From Nonomuraea soli (GTDB lineage Bacteria > Actinomycetota > Actinomycetes > Streptosporangiales > Streptosporangiaceae), in the NCBI RefSeq assembly GCF_013761175.1, contig NZ_JACDUR010000003.1, forward strand, positions 785,791-849,790: a stretch of DNA of 64,000 nt, in the 5' to 3' direction. Positions 24,080-33,348 of this stretch are shown here, in pieces; position 1 is the stretch's first letter; each line of letters starts with the position of its first letter. Under the pieces are notes generated by a model. The model was not told the origin of the DNA. It did not search any database and saw nothing but the letters and a program-made list of their open reading frames with translations. Made by a program: the position numbers and the translations under genes.

Positions 24080-25611
24080 CGCAGCTCGCGCTTGAGGATC
24101 TTCCCGGTCGCGGTCATCGGCAGCGTGTCGCGGAACTCGACGATGCGCGGGTACTTGTAGGCCGCCATGTTCTCCTTGCACCAGGCGACGAGCTCGTCCT
24201 CGCTCACCGTCGCCCCCGGCGCCGGGATCACGTAGGCCTTGACCTCCTCGCCGTGCGAGTCGTTCGGCACGCCCACGACCGCCACGAGCGACACCGCCGG
24301 GTGCGTGATCAGCACCTCCTCCAGCTCGCGCGGATAGATGTTGAAGCCGCCCCGGATGATCATGTCCTTGCTTCGGTCGAAGATGGCGTAGTAGCCGTCC
24401 TCGTCGCGGGTGGCGATGTCGCCGGTGCGGAACCACCCGTCGCGCAGGACCTCCTCGGTCTCCTTGGGCCGCCCGTAGTAGCCCTTCATGATGTTGTGGC
24501 CGCGCACGGCGATCTCGCCGGGTCCCTCGCCCAGGATGGTGTTCCAGTCGTCGTCGACCAGCTTCATCTCCACGCCCCAGATCGGGAAGCCGATCGTGCC
24601 GGGCTTGGTGGGGCGGCTGAGCTGGTTGAAGCTGGCCGCGGGCGAGGTCTCCGACAGGCCGTAGCCCTCCAGGATCGCCACCCCGAACGTGGTCTCGAAG
24701 TCCTTGATCACCTCGACTGGGCAGGCGGCGGCCCCCGACACCGCCACCTTCAGGGTCGTGGGCACCTCGTCGCCGTCCGCGTGGATCTTGCTCAGCATGC
24801 CCCAGTACATCGTGGGCACCCCGGCGAACATGGTCACCTTCTCCTTGCGCATGAGCGCCAGCGCCTCGCCCGGGTCGAAGCGCGGCATGAGCACCAGGGT
24901 GCCGCGGCGGCGCATGGTCACGCTCATGACGGAGATCTGGCCGAAGGAGTGGAAGAGCGGCAGCACGGCCAGCGACACGTCGCCGGCGGGGTCGGCGGGG
25001 AACATCTGGTCGCTGACCATGGTGTTGATCAGCAGGTTGACGTGCGACAACTCGGCGCCCTTGGGCTGTCCCGTGGTGCCGGAGGTGTAGAGGATGGCCG
25101 CGGTGTCGTCGGGGGCGGTCTGCACCGTCTCGAAGTCGCCCGACATGCCGTCGATCGCCGCCCAGAACGACTCGCCGTGCTCCGACTCGGTGGCCAGCGG
25201 CGTGGCGGGCAGGACCAGGAACAGCTCGCACCCGCCGGTGGCGTCGAACGCCTCCCGCCCCCGCGCGCCCATCGGCAGCTCGGCGGTGCCCTCGAAGCAG
25301 AACAGCGCCTTGGCGTCGCTGTCGTCGAGGTGGTAGGCGATCTCGCGCGGCTGCAGCAGCACGTTGAGCGGGACCACGGTCGCCCCGGCCTTGAGGATGC
25401 CGAAGTAGACGAAGGGGAAGTAGGGCACGTTCGGGCACATCAGGGCGACCTTGTCGCCCTTGCCGACGCCCCGCGCCACCAGCAGGTTGGCGACCTGGTT
25501 GGCGACGGTGTCGACCATCGAGTACGGCAGGCGCAGGTCGCCGAAGACCAGCGCGGTGCGGTCGGGAACGTGGCGGGCGCTGTCTTCCAGGACGATCGAC
25601 AGATTGAGCAC
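24076..25611 (-). CDS. long-chain acyl-CoA synthetase (AMP-forming ligase)
   Basis: 511 residues of the ANL superfamily. Core motif A3 YTSGTTGQPKG near 173-183, A5 GYGLSETSP near 315, A7/A8 RTGD and DRSKDMIIRGGFNIYPRELE near 415-435, and the catalytic lysine in the final TGKILKREL. It activates a fatty or aryl acid to acyl-CoA via acyl-AMP. GTG 25611 is chosen over the in-frame upstream start because GAGGAAGGGG lies 7 bases before it and LNLSIVLEDSARHVPDRTAL is the normal N-terminus. Monocistronic as far as visible; stop shared with the convergent AraC gene. Confidence 0.92.
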   Translation of the reverse strand: MLNLSIVLEDSARHVPDRTALVFGDLRLPYSMVDTVANQVANLLVARGVGKGDKVALMCPNVPYFPFVYFGILKAGATVVPLNVLLQPREIAYHLDDSDAKALFCFEGTAELPMGARGREAFDATGGCELFLVLPATPLATESEHGESFWAAIDGMSGDFETVQTAPDDTAAILYTSGTTGQPKGAELSHVNLLINTMVSDQMFPADPAGDVSLAVLPLFHSFGQISVMSVTMRRRGTLVLMPRFDPGEALALMRKEKVTMFAGVPTMYWGMLSKIHADGDEVPTTLKVAVSGAAACPVEVIKDFETTFGVAILEGYGLSETSPAASFNQLSRPTKPGTIGFPIWGVEMKLVDDDWNTILGEGPGEIAVRGHNIMKGYYGRPKETEEVLRDGWFRTGDIATRDEDGYYAIFDRSKDMIIRGGFNIYPRELEEVLITHPAVSLVAVVGVPNDSHGEEVKAYVIPAPGATVSEDELVAWCKENMAAYKYPRIVEFRDTLPMTATGKILKRELR

Positions 25612-25721
25612 GGGGGACCCCTTCCTCGGAACCGTCCCCCAGGATGCCGAGCCGATCGCGCCAGGGCTTGTACGAACGTGTCGTCTACGCTCACCGCACT
25701 GATTCCTTGGAGGGGGCACGC

Positions 25722-25816
25722 GTGAAGCTGGTCGACGGGGTCTGACCTACGAGATGACCGGCTCGCCGCGGGCCGCGTCGCCGATGGCCAGGTCGAGCTG
25801 GGCAAACGTCGATTAA
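25722..25816 (+). pseudogene. probable remnant of an alpha/beta-hydrolase gene start
   Basis: GGAGGGGG is followed by GTG at 25722 encoding VKLVDGV and a stop at 25745. In the next frame LTYEMTGS follows directly, and in the third frame DGQVELGKRR. VxxVDGxxLTYExTGSG is how many small alpha/beta hydrolases begin, so this looks like a 5' fragment with a frameshift and an internal deletion. It is short, so the identification is weak. The rest of the interval 25612-25858 shows no gene. Confidence 0.25.
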
Positions 25817-25858
25817 AGCGGGGTATCCGGATGATCGTTACGGGGAACCGTCCCGATC

Positions 25859-27904
25859 ATGCGTCTACCGATCTTGGCGACCGTCGTGTCCGCCGCGCTG
25901 ATCTCCTTGATCGCCCCGCCCGCGACGGCCGCCACGGATCCGCTGAAGGTGACCTTCGTCGCCCGCCAGTGCCCGGAGTACAGCGACATCATGGCCAACC
26001 TGGCGCGCAACAACATCCAGGAATCCCTGCGCGACCTCGGCAAGGACAGCGTCTACACCAGCGGCCAGCCGATCGACCCGGCCATCGAGGACCCCAACGA
26101 CCCCAACTGCAGCCCCCTGGTCGGCTGGCGCTTCACCTGGGGCAACGGCGTCAACGGCCAGCTCGACCTGCTGAGCCTGGTCAGCGGCCCGGCCGGGCAG
26201 GTCCCGCCCACCAAGCCTTCCACGGCTTGGCTCGACGACAAGGGCCTGCCCACCGGCAGGTCCGTCGCCGGAGCGGTCACCGTGACGCTCGACGACACCC
26301 AGAGGCAACTCCTGGCCGGCAACCGGCTGTGGGTGCAGGGCGGCTACGTCGATGACCCGCTGCTGAACGGCGTCTTCGGCAAGGGCGCGTACGGCTTCGG
26401 CGCCCTGCGCTGCTCGGTCGACAACCTCAACGGCGACAACGTCGAGCAGGTCGCCTTCCCGTCCGGCCGTACGCACGTGTTCTGCTACTACTACGCGGTC
26501 ACCCCGCCGCCCCAGGCGGGCACCATCGTGGTTCGCAAGGAGATCGTCGGCGGCGGCTCCGACGAGCACACCGTCGGCCTGCACGGCAACGTGTCCTACA
26601 ACCCGGGCGGCGGTTTCCAGATCGACGCGACGCCGGGCGATCCTGGCGACATCACCTTCAATCGCGCCGAGACCCTGCCGGGCGACGACCCGTGGGAGTT
26701 CGAGGAGGACCCGGTACCCGGCTGGACTCTCGACTCGCTCACCTGTGTGTCGGCGGACGGCACCAGCACCAGTGACGTCACCGGCGCCAAGGCGAGCATC
26801 ACCCTGGCGGCCGGCGACACCGTCACCTGCACCTATGTCAACAGGCGCGTCTTCGACACCGGCATCACCGTGTACAAGCGCACCCTGGACGGCGTCGGCG
26901 GGCCGTTCCCGATCACCGTCGAGCGTCCCGACAGCACCGTGACCGACCTCGGCGCGGTGGAGACCGCCGAGGAAGGCGTCCCGGTCGAGGCAGGTGAGGT
27001 CACCGAGGCCGAGGCGGGCGACTACGTCGTCACCGAGACGCTCCCGCCGCCCACGGCCCACGGCTACTGGACGGCCGTCGGCATGGAGTGTGTCGACGTC
27101 GACGCGAGGGCGACGCGCGGACGTCTGATCGGCCGCAGCACGCAACCGCGCTTCCACGTCACCCTCGACGCCAGGCCGGTCAACTGCACGATCACCAACC
27201 GCTTTCACCCCGAGGGCAGCATCACCATCGAGAAGCTGACGCGCGACGGGTACACGACCACCGAGTTCGTCATCCGCTCGCTGGACCCCAAGACGGTGAT
27301 CGAGCGACGCAAGCTCGGCCCCTTCCAGGAGGAGACCACCACGGCTCCAGGCTCCAACCCCGACTCGGCGACCCGCGATCATCTGCGTCCCGGCACGTAT
27401 TTCGTCAGCGAACTGAACACCGACGGCACTTCGGGCGACTGGGAGCTCATCAGCATCGTGTGCGACGGCCGGAGTTTCCCGGTGGCCGGGGCCACGGCCA
27501 GGATCGAGCTCACCGCCGACTCGCCCGACCACACCTGCCGCTTCACCAACGAGCTCGACGGCGGCACCCTCATGGTCGAGAAGCTCGTACGCGATCCGCG
27601 CGGCCTGCGCACCGGACCGGTGAAGATCACGGTGAGGTGCGACAACGGGCAGACGGCGCTCCTGAGGGCCGCGCACACCGGCCTCGTGCGCATGCCCGAG
27701 CCGCTCAGGCTGCAGGGACCCACCCGATGCGTCGTCCGTGAGACGGCCGACGGCGCCTCAGGACCGATCAAGGTGCGCACGTTCGTCCGCGTGGACGGGG
27801 GAGAACGACGCGCGGGCCGGTCGGCCGAGGTGGCGGTGAACGCGGGAGAACAGGTCACCGTCCGCCTGATCAACACCTACGTCACCAAGGCGAAGCTCAA
27901 GTGA
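25859..27904 (+). CDS. secreted protein with prealbumin-like/DUF5979-type repeat domains
   Basis: 681 residues. Signal peptide 1-24 (cleavage near ATA|AT). An N-terminal domain of about 190 residues contains C-terminal paired cysteines, then at least four beta-rich modules start with the pattern (I/L)xVxK (IVVRKEIVGG, ITVYKRTLDG, ITIEKLTRDG, LMVEKLVRD) and end with C-TxxN (CTYVNR, CTITNR, CRFTNE), the layout of SpaA/DUF5979 surface domains. The final LINTYVTKAKLK has no LPxTG motif or transmembrane helix, so the protein should be released or held non-covalently. Its stop overlaps the GTG of the BrkB gene (GTGA). First member of a series of surface proteins in this window. Confidence 0.85.
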   Translation: MRLPILATVVSAALISLIAPPATAATDPLKVTFVARQCPEYSDIMANLARNNIQESLRDLGKDSVYTSGQPIDPAIEDPNDPNCSPLVGWRFTWGNGVNGQLDLLSLVSGPAGQVPPTKPSTAWLDDKGLPTGRSVAGAVTVTLDDTQRQLLAGNRLWVQGGYVDDPLLNGVFGKGAYGFGALRCSVDNLNGDNVEQVAFPSGRTHVFCYYYAVTPPPQAGTIVVRKEIVGGGSDEHTVGLHGNVSYNPGGGFQIDATPGDPGDITFNRAETLPGDDPWEFEEDPVPGWTLDSLTCVSADGTSTSDVTGAKASITLAAGDTVTCTYVNRRVFDTGITVYKRTLDGVGGPFPITVERPDSTVTDLGAVETAEEGVPVEAGEVTEAEAGDYVVTETLPPPTAHGYWTAVGMECVDVDARATRGRLIGRSTQPRFHVTLDARPVNCTITNRFHPEGSITIEKLTRDGYTTTEFVIRSLDPKTVIERRKLGPFQEETTTAPGSNPDSATRDHLRPGTYFVSELNTDGTSGDWELISIVCDGRSFPVAGATARIELTADSPDHTCRFTNELDGGTLMVEKLVRDPRGLRTGPVKITVRCDNGQTALLRAAHTGLVRMPEPLRLQGPTRCVVRETADGASGPIKVRTFVRVDGGERRAGRSAEVAVNAGEQVTVRLINTYVTKAKLK

Positions 27905-28794
27905 CCAAGGACGGCTCACCGGCCCGGGCCGCGCTGGCCGCGCTCGTGCGGCGGCTGCGCACCGGGCCGCTGAGCCGTCTTCTCGTACGGCTCGCGCACG
28001 TCAGGCCGACCGAGAGCGCCTTCGTCCTGGCCGCCCAGCTGTTCCTGTCGGTCTTCCCGCTGCTGCTCATCATCACAGTGATCACGCCGGACGCGGCCAG
28101 GGGCATCATCCAGACGATGAAGGAGCGCCTGGGCCTGGAGGGCGAGGCCGCAGGGACGATCAAGGACCTGTTGTACGGCACGCAGGACAGCGGCCACGGC
28201 GCGATCACCGTCATCAGCGTGATCGTCGCCCTCATCTCCGCGACCAGCTTCACCAGGGCCCTGCAACGTCTCTACGAGCGCTCATGGCAGATCGGCGCGC
28301 TCGGGCTGAGGGGCAGCTGGCGCGGCGCCGTGTGGCTGCTCGGGTTCCTGGGCTACATGGAGATCATCTTCCTGTCGAGCAGGCTGATGAGGGGCACGCC
28401 GCTGGAGTCGCTGGTCTCGCTGTTGTGGGGTGTGCTGCTGTGGTGGTGGACACCGTACCTGCTGCTGGGCGGCAGGGTGCGGTGGCGGGCGTTGTTGCCC
28501 ACGGCTCTGCTGTCGATGGTGTCCATGATCGTGCTCAGCGTGGTGTCGGCGATCTACATGCCGATCGTGCTCGACAACAACGAGCGCAGGTACGGGCTGA
28601 TCGGCGTGGTGTTCGCCCTGGAGTCGTGGCTCGCGGTCGTCTGCGGGGCGCTGGTGGGCTCGGCGGTGCTGGGGGCGCTGGCCGCGCAGTCGGACGGGAG
28701 GATCGGGCGGCTGGTCAGGGGCGTCGAGCCGGTCGACGGCTGGCGGCGGGACACCAAGAAGAAGATCGTTGACCACTTGCCGGGCGATCCTTGA
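27901..28794 (+). CDS. YihY/BrkB-family (former 'ribonuclease BN') membrane protein
   Basis: 297 residues with about six membrane helices: AAQLFLSVFPLLLIITVIT, ITVISVIVALISATSF, GAVWLLGFLGYMEIIF, LLWGVLLWWWTPYLLLGG, LLPTALLSMVSMIVLSV and LAVVCGALVGSAVLGAL. SATSFTRALQRLYERSW is the family's conserved loop. The biochemical role is unsettled. It starts with GTG inside the stop of the preceding surface-protein gene, which implies co-translation, and the C-terminal end is basic and cytosolic. Confidence 0.87.
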   Translation: MTKDGSPARAALAALVRRLRTGPLSRLLVRLAHVRPTESAFVLAAQLFLSVFPLLLIITVITPDAARGIIQTMKERLGLEGEAAGTIKDLLYGTQDSGHGAITVISVIVALISATSFTRALQRLYERSWQIGALGLRGSWRGAVWLLGFLGYMEIIFLSSRLMRGTPLESLVSLLWGVLLWWWTPYLLLGGRVRWRALLPTALLSMVSMIVLSVVSAIYMPIVLDNNERRYGLIGVVFALESWLAVVCGALVGSAVLGALAAQSDGRIGRLVRGVEPVDGWRRDTKKKIVDHLPGDP

Positions 28795-28819
28795 TCCAGG
28801 TCGGGACACATATCCGGGT

Positions 28820-30073
28820 ATGAGCGAGAATCCGGAGCACGACGAGCTGATCCGGCTGCGCGCCGAAGTGGAACGGCTCCAGTCCGAGCGGCGCTCCGGA
28901 TGGTGGCGCGGCCTGACGTCGGTGGTGCTGATCACGCTCGGCTGCATCCTGATGCCGGTGTCGGCGGTCGCGGTGTGGACCGCGAACGAGATCTCCAGCA
29001 CTGACCGGTTCGTCGAGAACGTCGCCCCGCTGGCCTCCGACCCGGCCGTGCAGAACGCCGTGGTCAACCGCACCACCAACGCGATCATGGCCAAGGTGCC
29101 GGTGGAGCAGCTGGTGGACGAGGCGCTGGGAGCGCTCAGCCTGCCGCCGAAGCTGGCCGGCCGGCTGGAGGCCCTGGCCGGGCCACTGACCTCGGGCGTG
29201 ACGACGTTCGTGCACAACGCCGTCCAGAAGGTGGTGCAGAGCGACGCCTTCCCCGAGATCTGGGCGAGCGTCACCAAGGTCGCCCACAACCAGCTGGTCG
29301 GCGTGCTGTCCGGCGAGGGCACCCAGAGCGTGAAGGTCAGCGGTGACACCATCAGCCTGGATCTCGGCCCCCTGATCGGCAGGGTCGAGCAGGCCCTGGT
29401 CGCCAACGGGGTCGGCTTCGCCAGCATGATCCCCGATGACCTGCACCCGACCATCACCCTGTTCGAGGCCCAGGACCTGCAGCGTTACCAGAACTGGTAC
29501 ACGCTGCTCACGACACTCAAGTGGGCGCTGCCGCTGCTGGCCCTGGTCCTGATCGCCCTGGGTGTCTACGTCGCCAGAAGCAGGCGCAGGGCGCTGATCG
29601 GGGCCGGCGTCGGACTGGTCGCCAGCATGCTGGTGCTGCTGGCGGGTCTGACGATCGGCCAGAAGCAGTTCCTGAACATGGTGACCGGCGCCGGCCTCGA
29701 CAGGGCGGCCGCTGACGCGATCTTCGAGATCGTCACCCGCTTCCTCATCACGGGCCTGCGTACAGTGCTCGTGGTCGGGCTGGTGCTGGCGCTGGCCGCG
29801 TTCTTCACCGGGCCCTCGCCCAAGGCCGTGGCCACCAGGTCAGGCGTCAGGAAGGGCCTCACCAGGCTCCGCGGCGACCTGGACCTGGGCAGGACCGGCT
29901 CATGGGTGTGGCGCTACCGGCGGGGGCTGCAGCTCGCGGCCTGCGTCGTGGCGGGCGCCGTGTTCGTGTGGTGGGAGCACCCGAGTGGCCTGGTGGTGAT
30001 CGGCATCACCGCGTGCCTCCTGCTCGCGCTGCTGGTCATCGAGTTTCTTGGTCTGCCGCCGAGGACCACCTGA
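28820..30073 (+). CDS. uncharacterised membrane protein with N-terminal coiled coil and large extracytoplasmic domain
   Basis: 417 residues. A short coiled coil (HDELIRLRAEVERLQSERR) precedes helix 1 (about 31-53). An extracytoplasmic region of about 180 residues (STDRFVENVAPLASDPAVQNAVV onward) is followed by four or five more helices between about 235 and 415. The extracytoplasmic motif is shared by many actinobacterial integral membrane proteins without known function. It lies 25 bp after the BrkB gene with no terminator, so it is probably in the same operon. Confidence 0.82.
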   Translation: MSENPEHDELIRLRAEVERLQSERRSGWWRGLTSVVLITLGCILMPVSAVAVWTANEISSTDRFVENVAPLASDPAVQNAVVNRTTNAIMAKVPVEQLVDEALGALSLPPKLAGRLEALAGPLTSGVTTFVHNAVQKVVQSDAFPEIWASVTKVAHNQLVGVLSGEGTQSVKVSGDTISLDLGPLIGRVEQALVANGVGFASMIPDDLHPTITLFEAQDLQRYQNWYTLLTTLKWALPLLALVLIALGVYVARSRRRALIGAGVGLVASMLVLLAGLTIGQKQFLNMVTGAGLDRAAADAIFEIVTRFLITGLRTVLVVGLVLALAAFFTGPSPKAVATRSGVRKGLTRLRGDLDLGRTGSWVWRYRRGLQLAACVVAGAVFVWWEHPSGLVVIGITACLLLALLVIEFLGLPPRTT

Positions 30074-30178
30074 GCGTCGGGGCCGCGTGGGTCCATCAAA
30101 GTCGGCCGGTTCCCAAAATCCCTTAATGGGGGGTGGTGTCGTCCTTCTCGCCCATATCCCGTCCGGTAGGAGGGGATT

Positions 30179-33100
30179 ATGCTTGGCGATTCTCTAAAGA
30201 GGCTTCTCAAAGGAAATGTTGCGCTCGCGGTTGCCCTGACCGTCGTGGTTCCGGCCCACGCGCAGGCGAAGGCCACCCCCGGTACGCCCGGGGTGCCGCA
30301 GGACGGGACCGTCCTGTTCATGGAGGACTTCGAGAACCGGGCAGATCCGACCAAGATGGCGATGCTCAACGCCTACACCCACGTGAGCGGCGCCACCTAC
30401 ACGGCGGGGGGTGACTGGCTCAAGGAGTCGGAGTGCAACGGGTTCATCCTGAACTACAACAACGCCGCGACGAACACGTGCGCGTTCCTGGGCCAGCTCC
30501 GCACGCTTCCCTACGCGCTCGGGCAGCACGCCGGCGCGGCGGATCCGGCGACGAACAGCGCTCTGGCCGCGTTCACCTGGGGTGATCCCAACAACCGGGT
30601 CCAGCTGGAGACGGTCCAAGCGGTCACGAACCCGCAGGGAGGCGACCGGTTCCTCACCTTCGGCGTGGAAGCCGCGGCCACCAACTGCTCGGTGAGCGCG
30701 CCCACCCTCCAGTTCCAGGCGGTCGACGGGACCACGGCGACCAACCTGGGCAGCGCGATCAACGCGTGCACGGCCGCCGGCGGCACGAACTACACCGTCA
30801 CGCAGCCGGGCTCCACCGCCAAGCTGACGATTCGCGCCGGCTCCTACCTCTCGGGCGCGCTGCTGTACGGCCCGGCGTCGTTCAAGCTCAGAATGAACAA
30901 CACCAACACCAGCGGCACGGGCAACGACGGCGCCATCGACAACATCGAGATCCTCGACGTGACCCCGCAACTGGACAAGGCCTTCAGCCCTGACACCACC
31001 ACGGCGGGATCGACCGTCGCGCTCACGTTCACGGTCACCAACACCAAGGACCTGCTGGCCAAGAACGACTGGTCGTTCACCGACACGCTGCCCGCGGGCA
31101 TGAAGGTCGTGCAGCCGGCCGCGACCACGACCTGCGCGGGCGGCTCGGTGACCGCGGCGGCTGGAGGCGGCTCGATCGCCGTGACCGGTGATCTGAACGC
31201 CGGTCAGACCTCCTGCACGGCGACGGTGTACGTCACCGCCCCCGCCGGCACCTACACCAACGGCCCGGACAACACCACGGAGAAGGGCGTCAACCCGCCG
31301 GGCGAGTCGACGGTCACCTTCACCCAGCGCAGTCTCGACTTCTGCTCCGACGTCGCCTACCTGATGCAGGGGACGGAATCGAGCCTGTACGACTTCAGCC
31401 TGACCAGCGGCACCCAGACCAAGATCAGCGGGCCGGGGCAGCGTGTGTACAACGGCTTCGGCTACAACCGTTTCGACGGCAGGCTGTACGGCATCGTGAG
31501 CAACACCGAGGTGACCGCGGCGGCCAACGACCTGGCCGTCATCGACCCGGAGGCCTCGGGCACCACGCCGGTGCAGAACGTCAACATCACGCCGGCCCTG
31601 CCCGCGGGGTCCTACAACAGCGGTGACGTGTCGTCGGACGGCCGGATCCTGTACGTGCGCTCCGCCGGAGCGGGCACCCACGGCATCTACATGATCGACG
31701 TCGACCCGAACAGCGCGTCCTTCGGCGCGCGGCTGGGCGTCAGCCCTGCCCTGAGCACCTCGATCGTCATCTCCGACTTCAGCTTCCACCCGCTCGACGG
31801 CATGCTCTACGCGATCAACCAGACCGCCACGCCGCGACTGGTCCGCATCGACCCCGCCACCGGCAAGGTCGACGTCGTCGCCACCATCACGGGCTGGAAC
31901 GCCGGTGACGCGGCGGGCGCGACCTTCATGGACAACTTCGGCAACCTCTATCTGGCCAGCAACGACACCGGCCGGGTCTTCCAGGTCGACCTGACCGCGG
32001 TCAGCGGCGGGGTCGCGCAGTTCGGAGGCTCCAAGATCGTGGGCAGGTCGCAGCCGACGACCGCCAACGACGGCGGCGCCTGCCTGATCGCCCGCGACTT
32101 CGGAGACGCACCCGACTCCTACGGCACGTTCAGGTCGGACGACGGCGCCAGTCACCGCCTCGACCCGGCTCGCAACCTGCTCCTGGGCACAGGGGTCACC
32201 GCCGAGCAGGACGCCGACACGGTCGACCCGCTCGACGCCGCCAACGACACCCTCGATGACGGCATCGCCTCGTTCCCGCTGTTGCCCCAGTCGCCTGGCA
32301 GCACCTACAGCGTGACCGCGACGGTCAAGAACACCACCGGGGGCAGCCGCGAACTGGCCGGTTGGATCGACTTCAACCGCAACGGCACGTTCGACGCCGG
32401 AGAGCGGGCCGGCGCCCCGGTGGCCGACGGCGCGACCAGTGTCACGCTGACCTGGACCGTCCCGGCCGACGTCAGTCCGGGAGGTTCCTACGCCCGCTTC
32501 CGCCTGGGCCTGAGCGCCGACGTGGAGCACCCGAAGGGTGAGGCCGTCAACGGCGAGGTCGAGGACTATCCGGTGACGATCGTCCCGGCCGCGCTGAAGA
32601 TCACCAAGACGGCCGAGCCGAGCCCTGCCAAGCAGGGCCAGAAGGTCACCTTCAAGGTCACCGTGGTCAACACCGGCCAGGCCGCCTACAAGGAGGCGAC
32701 CTTCAGCGACGACCTGTCCGGAGTGCTCGACGACTCCGCCTACGGAAACGACGCCAAGGCCACGGAGGGGAGGGTCACCTATACGGCGCCGGCCCTGACC
32801 TGGACGGGGCCGCTGCCCGTCGGGGCCACGGTGACGGTCACCTACTCGGTCACCGTCAAGACGCCGAGCTCTGGCGACCTGCATCTGGTCAACGGCGTCA
32901 CCACCACGACCCCTGGCGGCAACTGCGCCACGGGAGCCGAGCCGGGCTGCTCGGTGACGGTGCCCATCGCCACCTTCAAGATCCGGAAGGTGGCTTCCCC
33001 TGCGACGGCCATCAAGGGGGAGAGGGTCACCTACACGATCACGGTGACCAACGGCGCCGTGCCGTACACGGAGGCGAGCTTCAGCGACGACCTGACGGAC

Positions 33101-33241
33101 GTGCTCGACGACGCCGTCTACGGTGACGACGTCGCGGCCAGCTCAGGGGAAGCCGATTACACGGCCCCGAAGGTGAACTGGTCGGGGAACCTCGCCCCTG
33201 GACAGGTGGTGACCATCACCTATTCGGTCACCATCAAATAA
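30179..33241 (+). CDS. secreted multidomain surface protein, anchorless, with GEVED and two VLDDAxY repeat domains
   Basis: 1020 residues. Signal peptide 1-31. Then an N-terminal jellyroll-like domain (about 40-260, opening VLFMEDFENRADPTKM), a DUF11/DUF7933-like domain (about 265-385, LDKAFSPDTTTAGS), a beta-propeller-like region (about 390-640, with YNGFGYNRFDGRLYG and FHPLDGMLYAINQT), a GEVED domain (about 645-800, DFGDAPDSYGT to GEVEDYPV) and two repeat domains (from about 803 and 925). AGGAGGGG precedes ATG 30179. It ends directly after the last repeat (TITYSVTIK) with no sorting signal. Related genes follow in tandem. Probable adhesin or cell-envelope protein. Confidence 0.88.
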   Translation: MLGDSLKRLLKGNVALAVALTVVVPAHAQAKATPGTPGVPQDGTVLFMEDFENRADPTKMAMLNAYTHVSGATYTAGGDWLKESECNGFILNYNNAATNTCAFLGQLRTLPYALGQHAGAADPATNSALAAFTWGDPNNRVQLETVQAVTNPQGGDRFLTFGVEAAATNCSVSAPTLQFQAVDGTTATNLGSAINACTAAGGTNYTVTQPGSTAKLTIRAGSYLSGALLYGPASFKLRMNNTNTSGTGNDGAIDNIEILDVTPQLDKAFSPDTTTAGSTVALTFTVTNTKDLLAKNDWSFTDTLPAGMKVVQPAATTTCAGGSVTAAAGGGSIAVTGDLNAGQTSCTATVYVTAPAGTYTNGPDNTTEKGVNPPGESTVTFTQRSLDFCSDVAYLMQGTESSLYDFSLTSGTQTKISGPGQRVYNGFGYNRFDGRLYGIVSNTEVTAAANDLAVIDPEASGTTPVQNVNITPALPAGSYNSGDVSSDGRILYVRSAGAGTHGIYMIDVDPNSASFGARLGVSPALSTSIVISDFSFHPLDGMLYAINQTATPRLVRIDPATGKVDVVATITGWNAGDAAGATFMDNFGNLYLASNDTGRVFQVDLTAVSGGVAQFGGSKIVGRSQPTTANDGGACLIARDFGDAPDSYGTFRSDDGASHRLDPARNLLLGTGVTAEQDADTVDPLDAANDTLDDGIASFPLLPQSPGSTYSVTATVKNTTGGSRELAGWIDFNRNGTFDAGERAGAPVADGATSVTLTWTVPADVSPGGSYARFRLGLSADVEHPKGEAVNGEVEDYPVTIVPAALKITKTAEPSPAKQGQKVTFKVTVVNTGQAAYKEATFSDDLSGVLDDSAYGNDAKATEGRVTYTAPALTWTGPLPVGATVTVTYSVTVKTPSSGDLHLVNGVTTTTPGGNCATGAEPGCSVTVPIATFKIRKVASPATAIKGERVTYTITVTNGAVPYTEASFSDDLTDVLDDAVYGDDVAASSGEADYTAPKVNWSGNLAPGQVVTITYSVTIK

Positions 33242-33302
33242 GAGAACAAACCTTGCCGGTGTCCTGAGTCCGAAATCCGCCGATGAATTGGCCCGCTCAC
33301 GT

Positions 33303-33335
33303 TATCTGGTGACACGAAGCCTGTTTCACCAGATA
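33303..33335. promoter_or_regulatory. 10-bp inverted repeat directly before the ribosome binding site of the second repeat-domain gene
   Basis: TATCTGGTGA (33303-33312) and TCACCAGATA (33326-33335) are perfect inverted copies around a 13-bp spacer. The right arm ends at the base before GTGGGGG, the ribosome binding site of ATG 33349. It could be an operator for a dimeric regulator or an mRNA hairpin. It is more AT-rich than the flanks and is not found before the other surface genes. Confidence 0.5.
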
Positions 33336-33348
33336 GTGGGGGCACAGC

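Noticed and set aside
30194-32884. 896-codon open frame antisense to the first repeat-domain gene
   Set aside because: Same shadow composition; the sense strand has signal peptide and recognisable domains.
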